NCBI GenBank assembly: GCA_965247245.1
Contig: CBDFGV010000003.1
Coordinates: forward strand, 744,001 to 808,000
DNA from: Tectiglobus sp965247245
GTDB lineage: Bacteria > Pseudomonadota > Alphaproteobacteria > Rhizobiales > Hyphomicrobiaceae
Direction of reading: 5' to 3'
DNA: 64,000 nucleotides
This document shows, piece by piece, positions 17,347 to 26,706 of this stretch. Below the pieces are notes generated by a model, which saw only the letters and a program-made list of their open reading frames with translations, ran no database searches and was not told where the DNA came from. The position numbers and the translations under genes are program-made. The stretch's first letter is position 1. The number at the start of each line of letters is the position of its first letter.

Positions 17347-18513
17347 ATGGACTTGCAACCAACCGAACAACAGCAACTGATCGTCGACCAGATCCGTCGC
17401 TTTGTGCGTGAAGAGATCGTCCCTCTCGAGGAGACTCTCGATCCCGATGCCAGCGAACTACCACCGGAAGACTTCGAGCGCCTGCGCAACAAGGTCCGTG
17501 AGATGGGCTTCTATGGCCTCGACATACCCGCGGAGTACGGCGGACCCGGCATTGACCTTGTCACACGCACGCTCATCGCCATCGAAATGGCCCAGCATCG
17601 CGCCGGCCTATATGTGCCCTGCTACCACGTCTTTGGAGCAATGGGCCTGGCGCAGCTGTACGAGGCAACGGAAGATCAGAAGGAACGTTATCTGCGCCCC
17701 GTATTGCGCGGAGAAAAGCGCGGCTTCTTCGGGCTCTCTGAACCATCCGGTGGCAGTGACCCGGCCCGCGCCATTCAAACCCGCGCCGTTAAAGACGGTG
17801 ACGATTGGATCATCAATGGTTCCAAGTTGTGGATCAGTGGTGCCGACAAAGCTGACTTCGGCCTGGTCTTCGCGCGCACCGATCCAGACCAGGGCCGCAA
17901 CGGCGTCACCTGCTTCCTGGTCGACACGGACATGCCGGGCTTCCACGTGCGCCGTGTCGTCCACACCCTGCGGTCAAGCCACTACGCGACAGAACTCGCT
18001 TTCGAAGATCTGCGCGTGCCAAACCGCAATGTACTGGGTGAGGTCAACCGCGGCTTCGCCATCGCGAACGACCGCCTGACAAGGCAACGCATTCCGTACG
18101 CTGCCGCATGTATCGGCGTCGCCGTTAAGGCTCAGGAAATGGCCATCGCCTACGCCAAGGAACGTCACACGTTCGGCGCGCCGCTGGCCAGCCGCCAGAT
18201 GATTCAATCGATGATCATCGACAACGAACTGGACATCCGCCAAAGCCGTTGGATCACGCTGGAAGCAGCCGCCAAGGCTGAGCGCGGTGAACCGTTCCGA
18301 ACCGAGGCCGCGATGGCCAAGCTCGTGGCCAGCGAAGCCGGCGGCCGCGTTGTCGATCGCGCCATGCAAATCTTTGGCGGCATGGGCATGACCAAGGATC
18401 TGCCGCTTGAGCGCTGGTATCGCGAAATGCGTATCCGACGCGTTGGCGAAGGACCGAACGAAGTCCAACGCCTGATCATCGCCCGCGATCTGCTGGGCGG
18501 TTCTTACAAATAG
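17347..18513 (+). CDS. acyl-CoA dehydrogenase
   Basis: A 388-residue FAD enzyme that introduces the alpha-beta double bond in an acyl-CoA. The N-terminal helical domain starts QPTEQQQLIVDQIRRFVREE. FAD/substrate segments GFFGLSEPSGGSDPA and WIINGSKLWISGADKADF come next. The C-terminal domain has RHTFGAPLASRQ, QIFGGMGMTKDLPLERWYRE, and the VGEGPNEVQR loop, with glutamate at the usual catalytic-base place. Chain-length preference is not readable. Lies 34 bases after the 112-aa gene and 21 before the CaiB-type gene, so probably one operon. Confidence 0.93.
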   Translation: MDLQPTEQQQLIVDQIRRFVREEIVPLEETLDPDASELPPEDFERLRNKVREMGFYGLDIPAEYGGPGIDLVTRTLIAIEMAQHRAGLYVPCYHVFGAMGLAQLYEATEDQKERYLRPVLRGEKRGFFGLSEPSGGSDPARAIQTRAVKDGDDWIINGSKLWISGADKADFGLVFARTDPDQGRNGVTCFLVDTDMPGFHVRRVVHTLRSSHYATELAFEDLRVPNRNVLGEVNRGFAIANDRLTRQRIPYAAACIGVAVKAQEMAIAYAKERHTFGAPLASRQMIQSMIIDNELDIRQSRWITLEAAAKAERGEPFRTEAAMAKLVASEAGGRVVDRAMQIFGGMGMTKDLPLERWYREMRIRRVGEGPNEVQRLIIARDLLGGSYK

Positions 18514-18534
18514 GGCTAGCGCCTGACGAAAGGT

Positions 18535-19758
18535 ATGCCAATGCCTGATACCAACACTACCCGCCCGAACCTGCCACTGGCTGGCGTACGCGTGCTTGAT
18601 TTCGGCCAGATCTACCAGGGTCCCTATGCTACGCTTCTCATGGCCAAGGCAGGCGCCGATGTTGTCAAGATCGAGCCATTGCAAGGGGAACCCATGCGCC
18701 AACGCGCGGCTGCCTCGCGCGGCGCCGGTATCCCGATCGCGATGTTGAATTCCAACAAGCGCGGCATGACACTCAACCTAAAATCAGAAGCTGGAAAGCA
18801 ACTCCTCAAGGATATGGTCCGCGAGGCAGACATTCTGCTGGAAAATTTCACACCCGACATCATGAACAAACTTGGCGTCGGCTGGGAGGTATTGCGCGAA
18901 ATCAATCCACGCCTGATCTATGCCTCTGGCACCGGTTACGGACTAACCGGTCCCGACCGCGATGCCATGGCGATGGACCTCACAATCCAGGCAACGTCCG
19001 GAACGATGAGTGTCACCGGCTTTCCCGACGGACCACCCATGAAGTGCGGAGCGGCCGTGGTCGACTTTCTCTCCGGCATTCATCTTTATGGCGCCGTCAT
19101 GACCGCGCTTTACGAACGCTCGGTCACCGGCAAAGGTCGGCTTGTCGAAGTCGCCATGCAGGAAGCCGTCTTCCCTGCGCTCGCATCCAACCTCGGCATG
19201 CTGTACTCGCAAGATGGTGCACCGCCGCCCCGTACCGCCAACAAGCACGGCGGCTTATCAGTCTGCCCCTATAACGTTTACGAAGCTAAGGACGGCCACA
19301 TCGCGATCAACTGTGTCAAGGAGGTGCACTGGCAGGGTCTTCTCAAGATCATGGGACGTGAGGACCTGCTCGGCGATCCGCGCTACGACTCGAACAAAGC
19401 CCGTGTCGCCAACATGGAAGAGACCGATGCCTTGGTCGAGTCCTGGTCACGCACTCTGAACCGCGCCGACATCATGGAGCAGGCCCGCCAGCATCGCCTT
19501 CCCGTTGCCGCTGTCCGCGATCTCGTCGAAGTCACAAACGACCCCCACATGCACGAACGTGGTATGCTCGAATGGCTTGATCATCCGGAATACGGACGCC
19601 TCGTTGTGCCGACAAGTCCGTTGCGGTTCCATGGGTCCGACAAAGTCGAAACCAGTCCCAGTCCACGCGTCGGCGAACACACACAGGCAGTGCTACAAGA
19701 CTGGCTGGGCATGAGCGAAAGCGCGATCTCGACATTGCGCGACGACGGCGCGATATAA
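18535..19758 (+). CDS. CaiB/BaiF family CoA-transferase
   Basis: A 407-residue family III CoA-transferase that moves CoA between carboxylates through an enzyme-bound aspartyl anhydride. It has LAGVRVLDFGQIYQGPYATLLMAKAGADVVKIEP at the N-terminus, then RGMTLNLKSEAGKQLL and QATSGTMSVTGFPDGPPMKCG. The aspartate in AAVVDFLSG lies at the family's catalytic position. Two ATGs (18535, 18541) are possible starts. With the upstream dehydrogenase and crotonase-type genes it suggests activation and oxidation of an organic acid whose identity is unknown. Confidence 0.92.
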   Translation: MPMPDTNTTRPNLPLAGVRVLDFGQIYQGPYATLLMAKAGADVVKIEPLQGEPMRQRAAASRGAGIPIAMLNSNKRGMTLNLKSEAGKQLLKDMVREADILLENFTPDIMNKLGVGWEVLREINPRLIYASGTGYGLTGPDRDAMAMDLTIQATSGTMSVTGFPDGPPMKCGAAVVDFLSGIHLYGAVMTALYERSVTGKGRLVEVAMQEAVFPALASNLGMLYSQDGAPPPRTANKHGGLSVCPYNVYEAKDGHIAINCVKEVHWQGLLKIMGREDLLGDPRYDSNKARVANMEETDALVESWSRTLNRADIMEQARQHRLPVAAVRDLVEVTNDPHMHERGMLEWLDHPEYGRLVVPTSPLRFHGSDKVETSPSPRVGEHTQAVLQDWLGMSESAISTLRDDGAI

Positions 19759-19799
19759 GCGAGACCGAATTTCGTCACGCACTCGGATACTGTTTGCCT

Positions 19800-20408
19800 A
19801 TGAACAAGACCAATGCACCTCGTGCCTGGCAGCGCATGTTGTCCGGCCGCCGTCTCGATCTTCTGAACCCAACTCCGGTTGATATCGAAATCACCGATAT
19901 CGCCCATGGCCTCGCGCGCGTTGCGCGTTGGAACGGTCAGACAATCGGCGAGCATGCTCTATCAGTCGCCCAACACTCGATGATCGTCGAGGACATTGTC
20001 ACTTCGCTATCACCCGGCGTATCACAACAAACGCGTCTCGCTGCCTTGCTCCACGACTCTCCTGAGTACGTGATTGGAGATCTGATTAGTCCGTTCAAAT
20101 CCGCTATCGGTTTTGACTATAAGAACTTTGAAATCAAACTCCTTTCGGCCATTCACATCCGCTTTGGTCTACCCGGCCTCGTCGACGAACCTGTGGCAAA
20201 GATAATCAAATCAGCTGATGCAGTTGCCGCATATTATGAAGCTAGAGTCTTAGCTGGGTTTTCCGAAACAGAAGCCGACCAGATCTTTGGCTGCCCGACC
20301 GAGTTACCAAGTGATCTCCAAAGCCGGCTCAACGACCTCGATCCGTGGCCAACAAGACTCGCTCAGGAAAGATTCTTAACTAAGTTCGCCGAACTCGCAG
20401 CTTCATGA
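19800..20408 (+). CDS. HD-domain phosphohydrolase, YfbR-like
   Basis: A 202-residue metal-dependent HD hydrolase. The ligand set is visible: the histidine in GEHALSVAQHS, the HD pair in LLHDSPEYVIGDL, and the aspartate in KSADAVAAYYEA. The pattern is close to YfbR-type 5'-deoxynucleotidases. A role in nucleotide pool cleaning is plausible from family only. ATG 19800 chosen over the in-frame TTG at 19794. Confidence 0.82.
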   Translation: MNKTNAPRAWQRMLSGRRLDLLNPTPVDIEITDIAHGLARVARWNGQTIGEHALSVAQHSMIVEDIVTSLSPGVSQQTRLAALLHDSPEYVIGDLISPFKSAIGFDYKNFEIKLLSAIHIRFGLPGLVDEPVAKIIKSADAVAAYYEARVLAGFSETEADQIFGCPTELPSDLQSRLNDLDPWPTRLAQERFLTKFAELAAS

Positions 20409-20518
20409 TCGGCTTTGTCTTGTAACTGTCATGAAATCACGCCACTTGATTATGAGGCGTATCGCGCGCAGCGCGACATGAGTTGTTTGAATACGCAAGC
20501 AACACCGCGGGTTTCGCC

Positions 20519-21058
20519 ATGGCGCTCAAATGTGACAGAGATCATCGCATACATGTCTGCTCCCTCGCGGCGCTTGATACCGTCGTGGAACAGACACACG
20601 CAACGCATGTCATCTCAGCCATCAATCCATGGTCGATACCCGACACGCCTACGCGCATAGATCCGACCAATCATCTCAAGATCGCGATGAACGATATCGT
20701 CGAACCGCAACCGGGTCTGGTCGAGCCTGCCAGCGACCATATCGAAGACTTGCTCTCGTTCGTCGATCGTTGGAATGGCGGCGGCACGCTCGTCATTCAC
20801 TGTCTGGCTGGCATTAGTCGCTCAAGCGCTGCTGCGTTCATCACCCTCTGCCGGCTCAATGAGCAAACCGACGAACATGTGATCGCGACAGCCTTGCGTC
20901 AGGCCTCTTCAACGGCTACGCCAAACTCCCGGATGGTTGCTCTCGCAGACAGAAAAATGCATCGGTGCGGACGTATGACCAAAGCCGTCAGTACGATTGG
21001 ACGGGGCGAAGCCAGACTGGCTGGCCAACCCTTCAGCCTTGCACATTCAATCAGTTAG
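20519..21058 (+). CDS. tyrosine/dual-specificity phosphatase-like protein
   Basis: A 179-residue protein with the P-loop HCLAGISRSS (Cys95, Arg101 of C-x5-R), followed by AAAFITLC. Upstream, an aspartate/asparagine-rich loop (IAMNDIVEP) is where the general acid aspartate usually sits. Start at ATG 20519; an in-frame TTG at 20483 would add 12 residues. Directly downstream of the HD hydrolase. Substrate unknown. Confidence 0.82.
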   Translation: MALKCDRDHRIHVCSLAALDTVVEQTHATHVISAINPWSIPDTPTRIDPTNHLKIAMNDIVEPQPGLVEPASDHIEDLLSFVDRWNGGGTLVIHCLAGISRSSAAAFITLCRLNEQTDEHVIATALRQASSTATPNSRMVALADRKMHRCGRMTKAVSTIGRGEARLAGQPFSLAHSIS

Positions 21059-21122
21059 CTGCCCGCTCAGCGCAATGCTGCTATGCAGTCTATTCCCGCC
21101 AAATCTCGATTTTGCCTAAATA

Positions 21123-21140
21123 GGGACAAGTCTTGTTCCC
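21123..21140. promoter_or_regulatory. imperfect inverted repeat upstream of nadQ
   Basis: GGGACAAG facing CTTGTTCCC, an inverted repeat with one extra base, 60 bases before the nadQ start. It does not resemble the palindromes before nadA. It may be an operator or chance. Confidence 0.3.
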
Positions 21141-21199
21141 AAATAAGCCATCATCAACACTAATCTCCGAGCACGTCAATTCGCTTTTGGAGAGACGCG

Positions 21200-22252
21200 A
21201 TGACAATGGACCTAAATCACGCTGAGGCTGAGCAAACAATAACAACCGAACGCATGCTTGAGCCTCGGGAACGTACTGAAACTTCTACAATCGAGATTGG
21301 GCTGAGCGCAGCCATCATCTCAGTGCGAGATGATGCTCCTCAGGTTTTAGTTGTAAAGAGTGGCAGTGGTGGCCGAGCGGCCGCAGATTCATTGCCTTCG
21401 GGGCCCTTTTCACCAATCAATCATCGGACACTTGAAATCGGTTTACGCGATTGGGTGCGAGAGCAATCAAACCTCGACTTGGGCTATGTCGAGCAGCTCT
21501 ACACCTTTGGTGACCGCGGTCGGCATGCTCGCCCGGCCGATGCTACACCACACGTCGTATCAATTGGCTATCTTGCACTCACCCGGCCGCTGGAGGACGA
21601 GCAGCTGGGAACCGCACAGTGGCGCAGCTGGTATGACTACTTCCCGTGGGAAGACTGGCGTAACGGAAAGCCAGCGATCTTACAGGACGTGATCGAGCCA
21701 CTGCTCGTGAACTGGGCGCAACTCCCGCAGCCTATGGTTTCACCGAGCCGACCAATGGATCGGGCCCAACGCCTACGCGTTGCATTCGGCATCGATGGCG
21801 GTTCGTGGGATGAAGAAAAAGTCCTTGAGCGTTACGAAATTCTGTATGAAGCAGGACTGATCGAAGAAGCGCATCGCGACGGTCGCGCTGCAGCAGCCCA
21901 ATGGGATGACGCACCGGCACTCGGCTTGCCGATGCGATTTGATCATCGTCGCATTCTTGCAACCTCGATTGCCAGAACCCGCGCGAAGATCAAATACCGA
22001 CCTGTGATTTTCGAACTCATGGACGAAGAGTTCACGCTCTTCGAACTGCAAAAGACGGTGGAGGCCATCCTCGGCCCGCACCTCCATAAGCAGAACTTCC
22101 GGAGACTTGTCGAAAGCGCAGGCCTTGTTGAGCCAACAGGCGAGTTGCGCGTCAAGACCGGCGGTCGCCCCGCGAAGCTGTATCACTTCCGCAAGGAAGT
22201 CGTTCTCGAGAGACCGGCGCCTGGTGTGCGCGTGAAAGCAGGTCGGCACTAA
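21200..22252 (+). CDS. nadQ: NadQ-type Nudix/winged-helix regulator of NAD synthesis
   Basis: A 350-residue protein. Residues about 30-180 form a Nudix-like domain (IGLSAAIISVRDDAPQVLVV, LRDWVREQSNLDLGYVEQLYTFGDRGR) without an intact Nudix box, so it senses rather than cleaves. Residues about 245-345 are a winged helix-turn-helix (FTLFELQKTVEAILG, FRRLVESAGLVEPTGELR, GGRPAKLYHF). This is the architecture of the alphaproteobacterial NadQ/NrtR-like regulators that control nadABC. It sits immediately upstream of nadABC on the same strand, and the nadA leader carries two matching palindromes. Start at ATG 21200; ATG 21206 is an alternative. Confidence 0.85.
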   Translation: MTMDLNHAEAEQTITTERMLEPRERTETSTIEIGLSAAIISVRDDAPQVLVVKSGSGGRAAADSLPSGPFSPINHRTLEIGLRDWVREQSNLDLGYVEQLYTFGDRGRHARPADATPHVVSIGYLALTRPLEDEQLGTAQWRSWYDYFPWEDWRNGKPAILQDVIEPLLVNWAQLPQPMVSPSRPMDRAQRLRVAFGIDGGSWDEEKVLERYEILYEAGLIEEAHRDGRAAAAQWDDAPALGLPMRFDHRRILATSIARTRAKIKYRPVIFELMDEEFTLFELQKTVEAILGPHLHKQNFRRLVESAGLVEPTGELRVKTGGRPAKLYHFRKEVVLERPAPGVRVKAGRH

Positions 22253-22429
22253 CCGACAATACCGGTCAGACTCATTTTATCGGCGCCGCATTTCTTAGCG
22301 ACAACTTGCGGCGCCGAACTCAAGTGAGAAGACTTTGCGAACCGCACCAAAGACATCACGCTTCGCAAGCATCCCATCTTTCTTCTGGAAATAACCGGTA
22401 CAGTTTCCTATATTCGTAGGGGTCAACAA

Positions 22430-22448
22430 TGCTCTAAATGAGCATTAA
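22430..22448. promoter_or_regulatory. palindrome before nadA, copy 1 (probable NadQ operator)
   Basis: AATGCTC-TAAAT-GAGCATT, a perfect 7-bp inverted repeat with a 5-base centre. It shares the core CTC-N5-GAG with copy 2, 45 bases downstream centre to centre. Assignment to NadQ rests on gene context. Confidence 0.7.
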
Positions 22449-22475
22449 TCGAGACAAGAACTGCGCCCTTAAAAT

Positions 22476-22492
22476 ACTCAAAATGAGTATAA
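22476..22492. promoter_or_regulatory. palindrome before nadA, copy 2 (probable NadQ operator)
   Basis: ATACTCA-AAA-TGAGTAT, a perfect 7-bp inverted repeat ending 2 bases before the nadA ribosome site (AAGGAG at 22494-22499; ATG at 22505). Binding here would block transcription or ribosome access. Confidence 0.72.
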
Positions 22493-22504
22493 AGGAGAAG
22501 ACAG

Positions 22505-23599
22505 ATGGCTATCACGATCCATGATGCAGCGAACAACGCGAGCGAACCTTCACGCGCCAACAGCAACACCCAAGTGCAGGAGTTTCGCGACCGACACGTC
22601 GACATTCTGCCAGAGTTCACGCCAGCCTTGGCGCGCGAAATGGAACCACTCTACAACCGCGTCCGAAGTGTGATCACGCCGTTGGAATGGCCGCACTATG
22701 CCCCGATCATTGCCGCGATCAATCAGCTCAAGGCCGAGAAGAACGCCGTCATCCTGGCGCACAATTACATGACGCCTGAGATCTTTCACTGCGTCGGTGA
22801 TATCCGCGGTGACAGCCTGCAGCTGGCCAAAGAGGCAGCGAATGTCGACGCAGACATCATTGTCCAAGCCGGCGTTCACTTCATGGCTGAGACCTCCAAG
22901 CTCCTAAGCCCTGACAAAACGATACTCATTCCGGATTTGGAAGCAGGCTGTTCACTCGCTTCATCAATCACCGGTGCCGATGTGCGTGCCTTACGTGAAG
23001 CCTATCCAGGTGTTCCCGTCGTGACCTATGTCAACACCTCAGCAGAGGTGAAGGCTGAAACCGACATTTGCTGCACGTCTTCCAACGCCGTCCAGGTTGT
23101 CGAGAGCCTTGGCGCACCGCGCGTCCTGTTGATCCCCGATGAGTATCTTGCCAAGTACGTGCAGACTCAGACGGACGTCGAGATCCTGACCTGGAAGGGC
23201 AGCTGTGAAGTTCATGAACGCTTCACAGGCGACGAGCTGAACGCTTACCGCGAGGCAGAGCCCGGCATCAAGATTGTAGCCCATCCGGAATGCCCTCCGG
23301 ATGTCATACGTGCTGCTGACTTCACCGGGTCGACGTCTGGCATGATTGACTACGTCAAAACGAACCGGCCGCCCAAAGTCATCCTCGTCACCGAGTGTTC
23401 CATGGCATCAAACGTGGCCGCCGAGACGCCTGACGTCGAGTTCGTCAAGCCCTGCAATCTCTGTCCACACATGAAGCGGATCACACTCGAAAACATACTC
23501 GACAGCCTCGTCTTCATGCAGCACGAAGTGACCGTCGACCCGCTCGTAGCCACAAAGGCTCGACGCGCAGTTGAACGCATGGTCAATCTGACCAATTAA
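22505..23599 (+). CDS. nadA: quinolinate synthase
   Basis: A 364-residue iron-sulfur enzyme that condenses iminoaspartate with dihydroxyacetone phosphate to quinolinate. The three cluster cysteines of the NadA family are in AGCSLASS, HPECPPD and CNLCPHMKRI. Other motifs are AVILAHNYMTPEIFHC, GDSLQLAKEAA and TGSTSGMIDYV. Ribosome site AAGGAG is 5 bases before the ATG. First structural gene after nadQ and probably repressed through the two palindromes in its leader. Confidence 0.97.
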   Translation: MAITIHDAANNASEPSRANSNTQVQEFRDRHVDILPEFTPALAREMEPLYNRVRSVITPLEWPHYAPIIAAINQLKAEKNAVILAHNYMTPEIFHCVGDIRGDSLQLAKEAANVDADIIVQAGVHFMAETSKLLSPDKTILIPDLEAGCSLASSITGADVRALREAYPGVPVVTYVNTSAEVKAETDICCTSSNAVQVVESLGAPRVLLIPDEYLAKYVQTQTDVEILTWKGSCEVHERFTGDELNAYREAEPGIKIVAHPECPPDVIRAADFTGSTSGMIDYVKTNRPPKVILVTECSMASNVAAETPDVEFVKPCNLCPHMKRITLENILDSLVFMQHEVTVDPLVATKARRAVERMVNLTN

Positions 23600-23613
23600 C
23601 AGCAAAGCCCCGG

Positions 23614-23634
23614 CCACTCTTTGCGTTAGAGTGG
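23614..23634. other. hairpin in the nadA-nadB gap
   Basis: CCACTCT / AGAGTGG, a perfect 7-bp stem with a 7-base loop and no T-tract. It may adjust mRNA stability between nadA and nadB. Confidence 0.4.
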
Positions 23635-23687
23635 TGGTGCACTAGCCTGGACTATTCGTTTGCCGGACCGAGGATGAACAGTCAGAC

Positions 23688-25301
23688 ATGAACGACGCAC
23701 AAACAACTTCCAGCATCGTCATTGTTGGCGCAGGCCTCGCTGGCCTGTTTACGGCTCTGCGCCTCGCCCCACTGCCGGTCACAGTCATTGCAGCAGCCCC
23801 TATGGGTGAGGGCGCGTCCAGCGCCTGGGCGCAGGGCGGCATCGCCGCTGCCGTGGGCGAAGGTGACAGCCCGGCCGCTCATGCCACCGATACCATTGCC
23901 GCCGGAGCTGGGATCGTCGACATCGACATTGCCAATCTGGTCGCCAACGAAGCCGGTGCAAGAGTGATGGATCTGCTGACCTTCGGCGTCCGGTTCGACA
24001 AAGATCTCGAAGACAAGCTTGTGCTTTCTCGCGAAGCGGCCCACTCAGCCAAACGCGTCGTTCGGGTCGCCGGGGATGGCGCCGGTCGCGCGATCATGGA
24101 AGCTGTCATTGCCACGGTCAGACAGACACCCTCCATCAACGTGCTCGAAGGTTTGACCGTCAGCGGGCTAAGAGCCAGCGAGACGGGTCAGTTCGAGCTA
24201 GTCGCAGAACACCCTGAAGATCCCGCGGCACAACTGGTCATCGCCAATGCAGACGCCGTGGTGCTTGCAACCGGTGGCATCGGCGCACTCTATGCGCGTT
24301 CAACCAATCCATTGACGTCACGTGGAGGCGGCATTGCGCTCGCTGCTAAAGCCGGAGCGGCGATTGCTGACAGCGAGTTTGTCCAGTTCCATCCCACCGC
24401 CATCGATGTCAGTACCGTACCGATACCGCTTGCAACAGAGTCACTGCGCGGCGAAGGCGCGACGTTGATCAATGATGCCGGCGAACGTTTCATGCTGGCC
24501 CATCACCGAGATGCCGAACTTCGACCGCGCGATATAGTTGCGAGAGGTGTGCACACCGAGATCCTGTCTGGCAACGGCGCGTTTCTCGATTGCCGTGAAG
24601 CCATCGGCAGCGAGTTTCCCGAACGCTTCGGCGTCGTCTACCAGCAATGCAAAGCAGCCGGCATAGATCCGGTCACTGAGCCAATCCCGGTTGTGCCAGC
24701 CGAACATTACCACATGGGTGGTATCAAGACGGACAACCACGGCCGCACAACCGTTGCTAATCTCTGGGCCATCGGTGAGGTCGCCTCAACCGGACTCCAC
24801 GGTGCTAACCGCCTTGCATCCAATTCGTTGCTTGAGGCCGTAGTTTTCGGTGACCGCGCTGCCGCCGACATCAAGGCTAACATCCAGCCGAAAGAGATCG
24901 CTGTTGAGCGGTTAAAGGCAGATAGCCTCCAGGATGACGATGCGCGCGAAATGGCCCTTGGCCTTATTCGCGAGACGATGGCCATGAACGTCGGCGTCGT
25001 GCGCAATCAAGATGACCTACGAGCAGCACTTACAGAGCTCCAGGACATTGAGACGGCTGCGCAAGAAGACAATGTCGTCCAGAACGCCGCCATCACAGCC
25101 CGCTTCATCACGGAGGCCGCACTCCGCCGTAAAGAAAGCCGCGGCGCGCATTTCAGAGAAGATTATCCAGACACCAATGACGCGATGGCCAAGCGCCAAT
25201 CAATGACCCTGACCGGCCTCAACTTGCGATCCAATCTCAGTGCCCAGCGCACGCTGACGGAAATCATGCACGCCGGAAAGCGCGTCGACGATAATACCTG
25301 A
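23688..25301 (+). CDS. nadB: L-aspartate oxidase
   Basis: A 537-residue flavoprotein that oxidises L-aspartate to iminoaspartate, the substrate of NadA. The FAD motif VGAGLAGLFTALRL is at the N-terminus, then SAWAQGGIAAA, FVQFHPTAI, ESLRGEGATLIND and HYHMGGIKTD. GLHGANRLASNSLLEAVVFG and a C-terminal helical domain close it. All are family-typical. Between nadA (88-base gap) and nadC (25-base gap). Confidence 0.97.
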   Translation: MNDAQTTSSIVIVGAGLAGLFTALRLAPLPVTVIAAAPMGEGASSAWAQGGIAAAVGEGDSPAAHATDTIAAGAGIVDIDIANLVANEAGARVMDLLTFGVRFDKDLEDKLVLSREAAHSAKRVVRVAGDGAGRAIMEAVIATVRQTPSINVLEGLTVSGLRASETGQFELVAEHPEDPAAQLVIANADAVVLATGGIGALYARSTNPLTSRGGGIALAAKAGAAIADSEFVQFHPTAIDVSTVPIPLATESLRGEGATLINDAGERFMLAHHRDAELRPRDIVARGVHTEILSGNGAFLDCREAIGSEFPERFGVVYQQCKAAGIDPVTEPIPVVPAEHYHMGGIKTDNHGRTTVANLWAIGEVASTGLHGANRLASNSLLEAVVFGDRAAADIKANIQPKEIAVERLKADSLQDDDAREMALGLIRETMAMNVGVVRNQDDLRAALTELQDIETAAQEDNVVQNAAITARFITEAALRRKESRGAHFREDYPDTNDAMAKRQSMTLTGLNLRSNLSAQRTLTEIMHAGKRVDDNT

Positions 25302-25326
25302 TCATTGCCCGAGATAATGCATTGCC

Positions 25327-26193
25327 ATGACCTTAGCCTCCCTCCCACCACAGCTGATACAGGCAACTGTTGCAGCAGCCCTTAGCGAAGATCTCGGCCT
25401 TGCCGGCGACATAACCACCAACTCCGTCATCGCACCACATTGGACTGCAACTGCCAGCATAAATTCCAGAGAGAACGGCGTCGTCTCTGGCCTGGACGTG
25501 GCATGCGAAGCATTTCGCCAGCTCGATCCCGACATTGAATTGAATGTGACCGCTGCAGACGGAGACCAAGTATCTCCCGGCGATACGGTCATGACCATCG
25601 CTGGTAACGCCCGCGCCATCCTCAGCGCGGAGCGCATCGCGCTCAATTTCCTCGGACGGATGAGCGGCATCGCAACGCTGACCAATCGCTACGTCGCTGC
25701 CGTGGCAGGCACAACGGCAACGATTGTTGACACACGCAAGACAACGCCTGGCCTCCGCGCATTCGAAAAGTATGCCGTGCGTTGCGGTGGCGGGATGAAC
25801 CATCGCGTTGGTTTATTCGACGCCGTTCTCATCAAAGATAACCACATCGCAATTGCAGGCGGCGTCGCGCAAGCCGTTGCAGCTGCCAAGCAACACGCCG
25901 GCCACATAGTCAAGATTGAGGTCGAAGTCGACACCCTCGAACAGCTCGACGAAGCCCTCGCCAATCCTGTTGACGCAGTCCTCCTCGACAACATGCCACC
26001 GCAGGTACTGCGTCAGGCTGTTGATCGCTGTGCCGGTAAAATTATCACCGAAGCCTCAGGCGGCATCAACCTCGAAACCGTTCGGGCGGCCGCGGAAGCA
26101 GGAGTCGATCTCATCTCCGTTGGCGCGCTCACACATTCAGTGACGGTATTGGACTTCGGTCTCGACAGCGATGTGCGCAAGGCAGATCTGTAG
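25327..26193 (+). CDS. nadC: nicotinate-nucleotide pyrophosphorylase (carboxylating)
   Basis: A 288-residue enzyme that converts quinolinate and PRPP to nicotinate mononucleotide. Motifs: ALSEDLGLAGDITTNSV, SAERIALNFLGRMSGIAT, DTRKTTPGLRAFEKYAVRCG, NHRVGLFDAVLIKDNH, IEVEVDTLEQLDEAL, and EASGGINLETVRAAAEAGVD, all as in NadC. Last gene of the nad cluster. Confidence 0.97.
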   Translation: MTLASLPPQLIQATVAAALSEDLGLAGDITTNSVIAPHWTATASINSRENGVVSGLDVACEAFRQLDPDIELNVTAADGDQVSPGDTVMTIAGNARAILSAERIALNFLGRMSGIATLTNRYVAAVAGTTATIVDTRKTTPGLRAFEKYAVRCGGGMNHRVGLFDAVLIKDNHIAIAGGVAQAVAAAKQHAGHIVKIEVEVDTLEQLDEALANPVDAVLLDNMPPQVLRQAVDRCAGKIITEASGGINLETVRAAAEAGVDLISVGALTHSVTVLDFGLDSDVRKADL

Positions 26194-26202
26194 ACAACAG
26201 CA

Positions 26203-26619
26203 TCACTCGCCAGCAGAGCTCGGCAGGTTGAGCTGCCAGGAGACACCAAAGCGGTCCTCGATCCACGCGAACTGTTCACTGAAGCCATAGTTGTCGAGCG
26301 GCATCATAACTGTTCCGCCTTCCGAAAGTTTCGTGACCGCTGCAGCAAGTTCATCGTTTGAGTCAAAATCAACATAGAGCGAGAAGGACGGCGTGAAACT
26401 AAATGCGTGGACAGGCGGACTGTCAAAGATCTGCACCTCATGACCTGCCAGTGACACCTGCGCCAACTTGAACGATCCGGGAGTGCCGCCCTCCCCTTCG
26501 CCGTAGCGATCAACCGAGTGAACTTCAAACTCGGAAAAAACCGAAGCATCGAGTGCAACCGCCTCTTCAGCCTGACCCTGAAACATCATGTGCGTTTTCG
26601 CTTTGGTCATACTCTTCAT
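26203..26619 (-). CDS. VOC-superfamily protein (PhnB/3-demethylubiquinone-methyltransferase-like)
   Basis: A 138-residue vicinal-oxygen-chelate fold protein, paired beta-alpha-beta-beta-beta units. Family-typical segments are THMMFQGQAEEAV, FKLAQVSLAGHEVQIFDSP, FSLYVDFDSNDEL, and MPLDNYGFSEQFAWIEDRFGVSWQLNL. Function within the superfamily is not determinable. Start at ATG 26619; ATG three codons later is an alternative. Converges on nadC with only 9 bases between stops. Confidence 0.85.
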   Translation of the reverse strand: MKSMTKAKTHMMFQGQAEEAVALDASVFSEFEVHSVDRYGEGEGGTPGSFKLAQVSLAGHEVQIFDSPPVHAFSFTPSFSLYVDFDSNDELAAAVTKLSEGGTVMMPLDNYGFSEQFAWIEDRFGVSWQLNLPSSAGE

Positions 26620-26706
26620 CCTTCGGGATTGCTTGGCTTATGGAACCAGGGCGCGCTGACTGAACTCCCGCCAACCGGTTCCAAGTCGGGTCAGCTCGAA
26701 ACCAGG

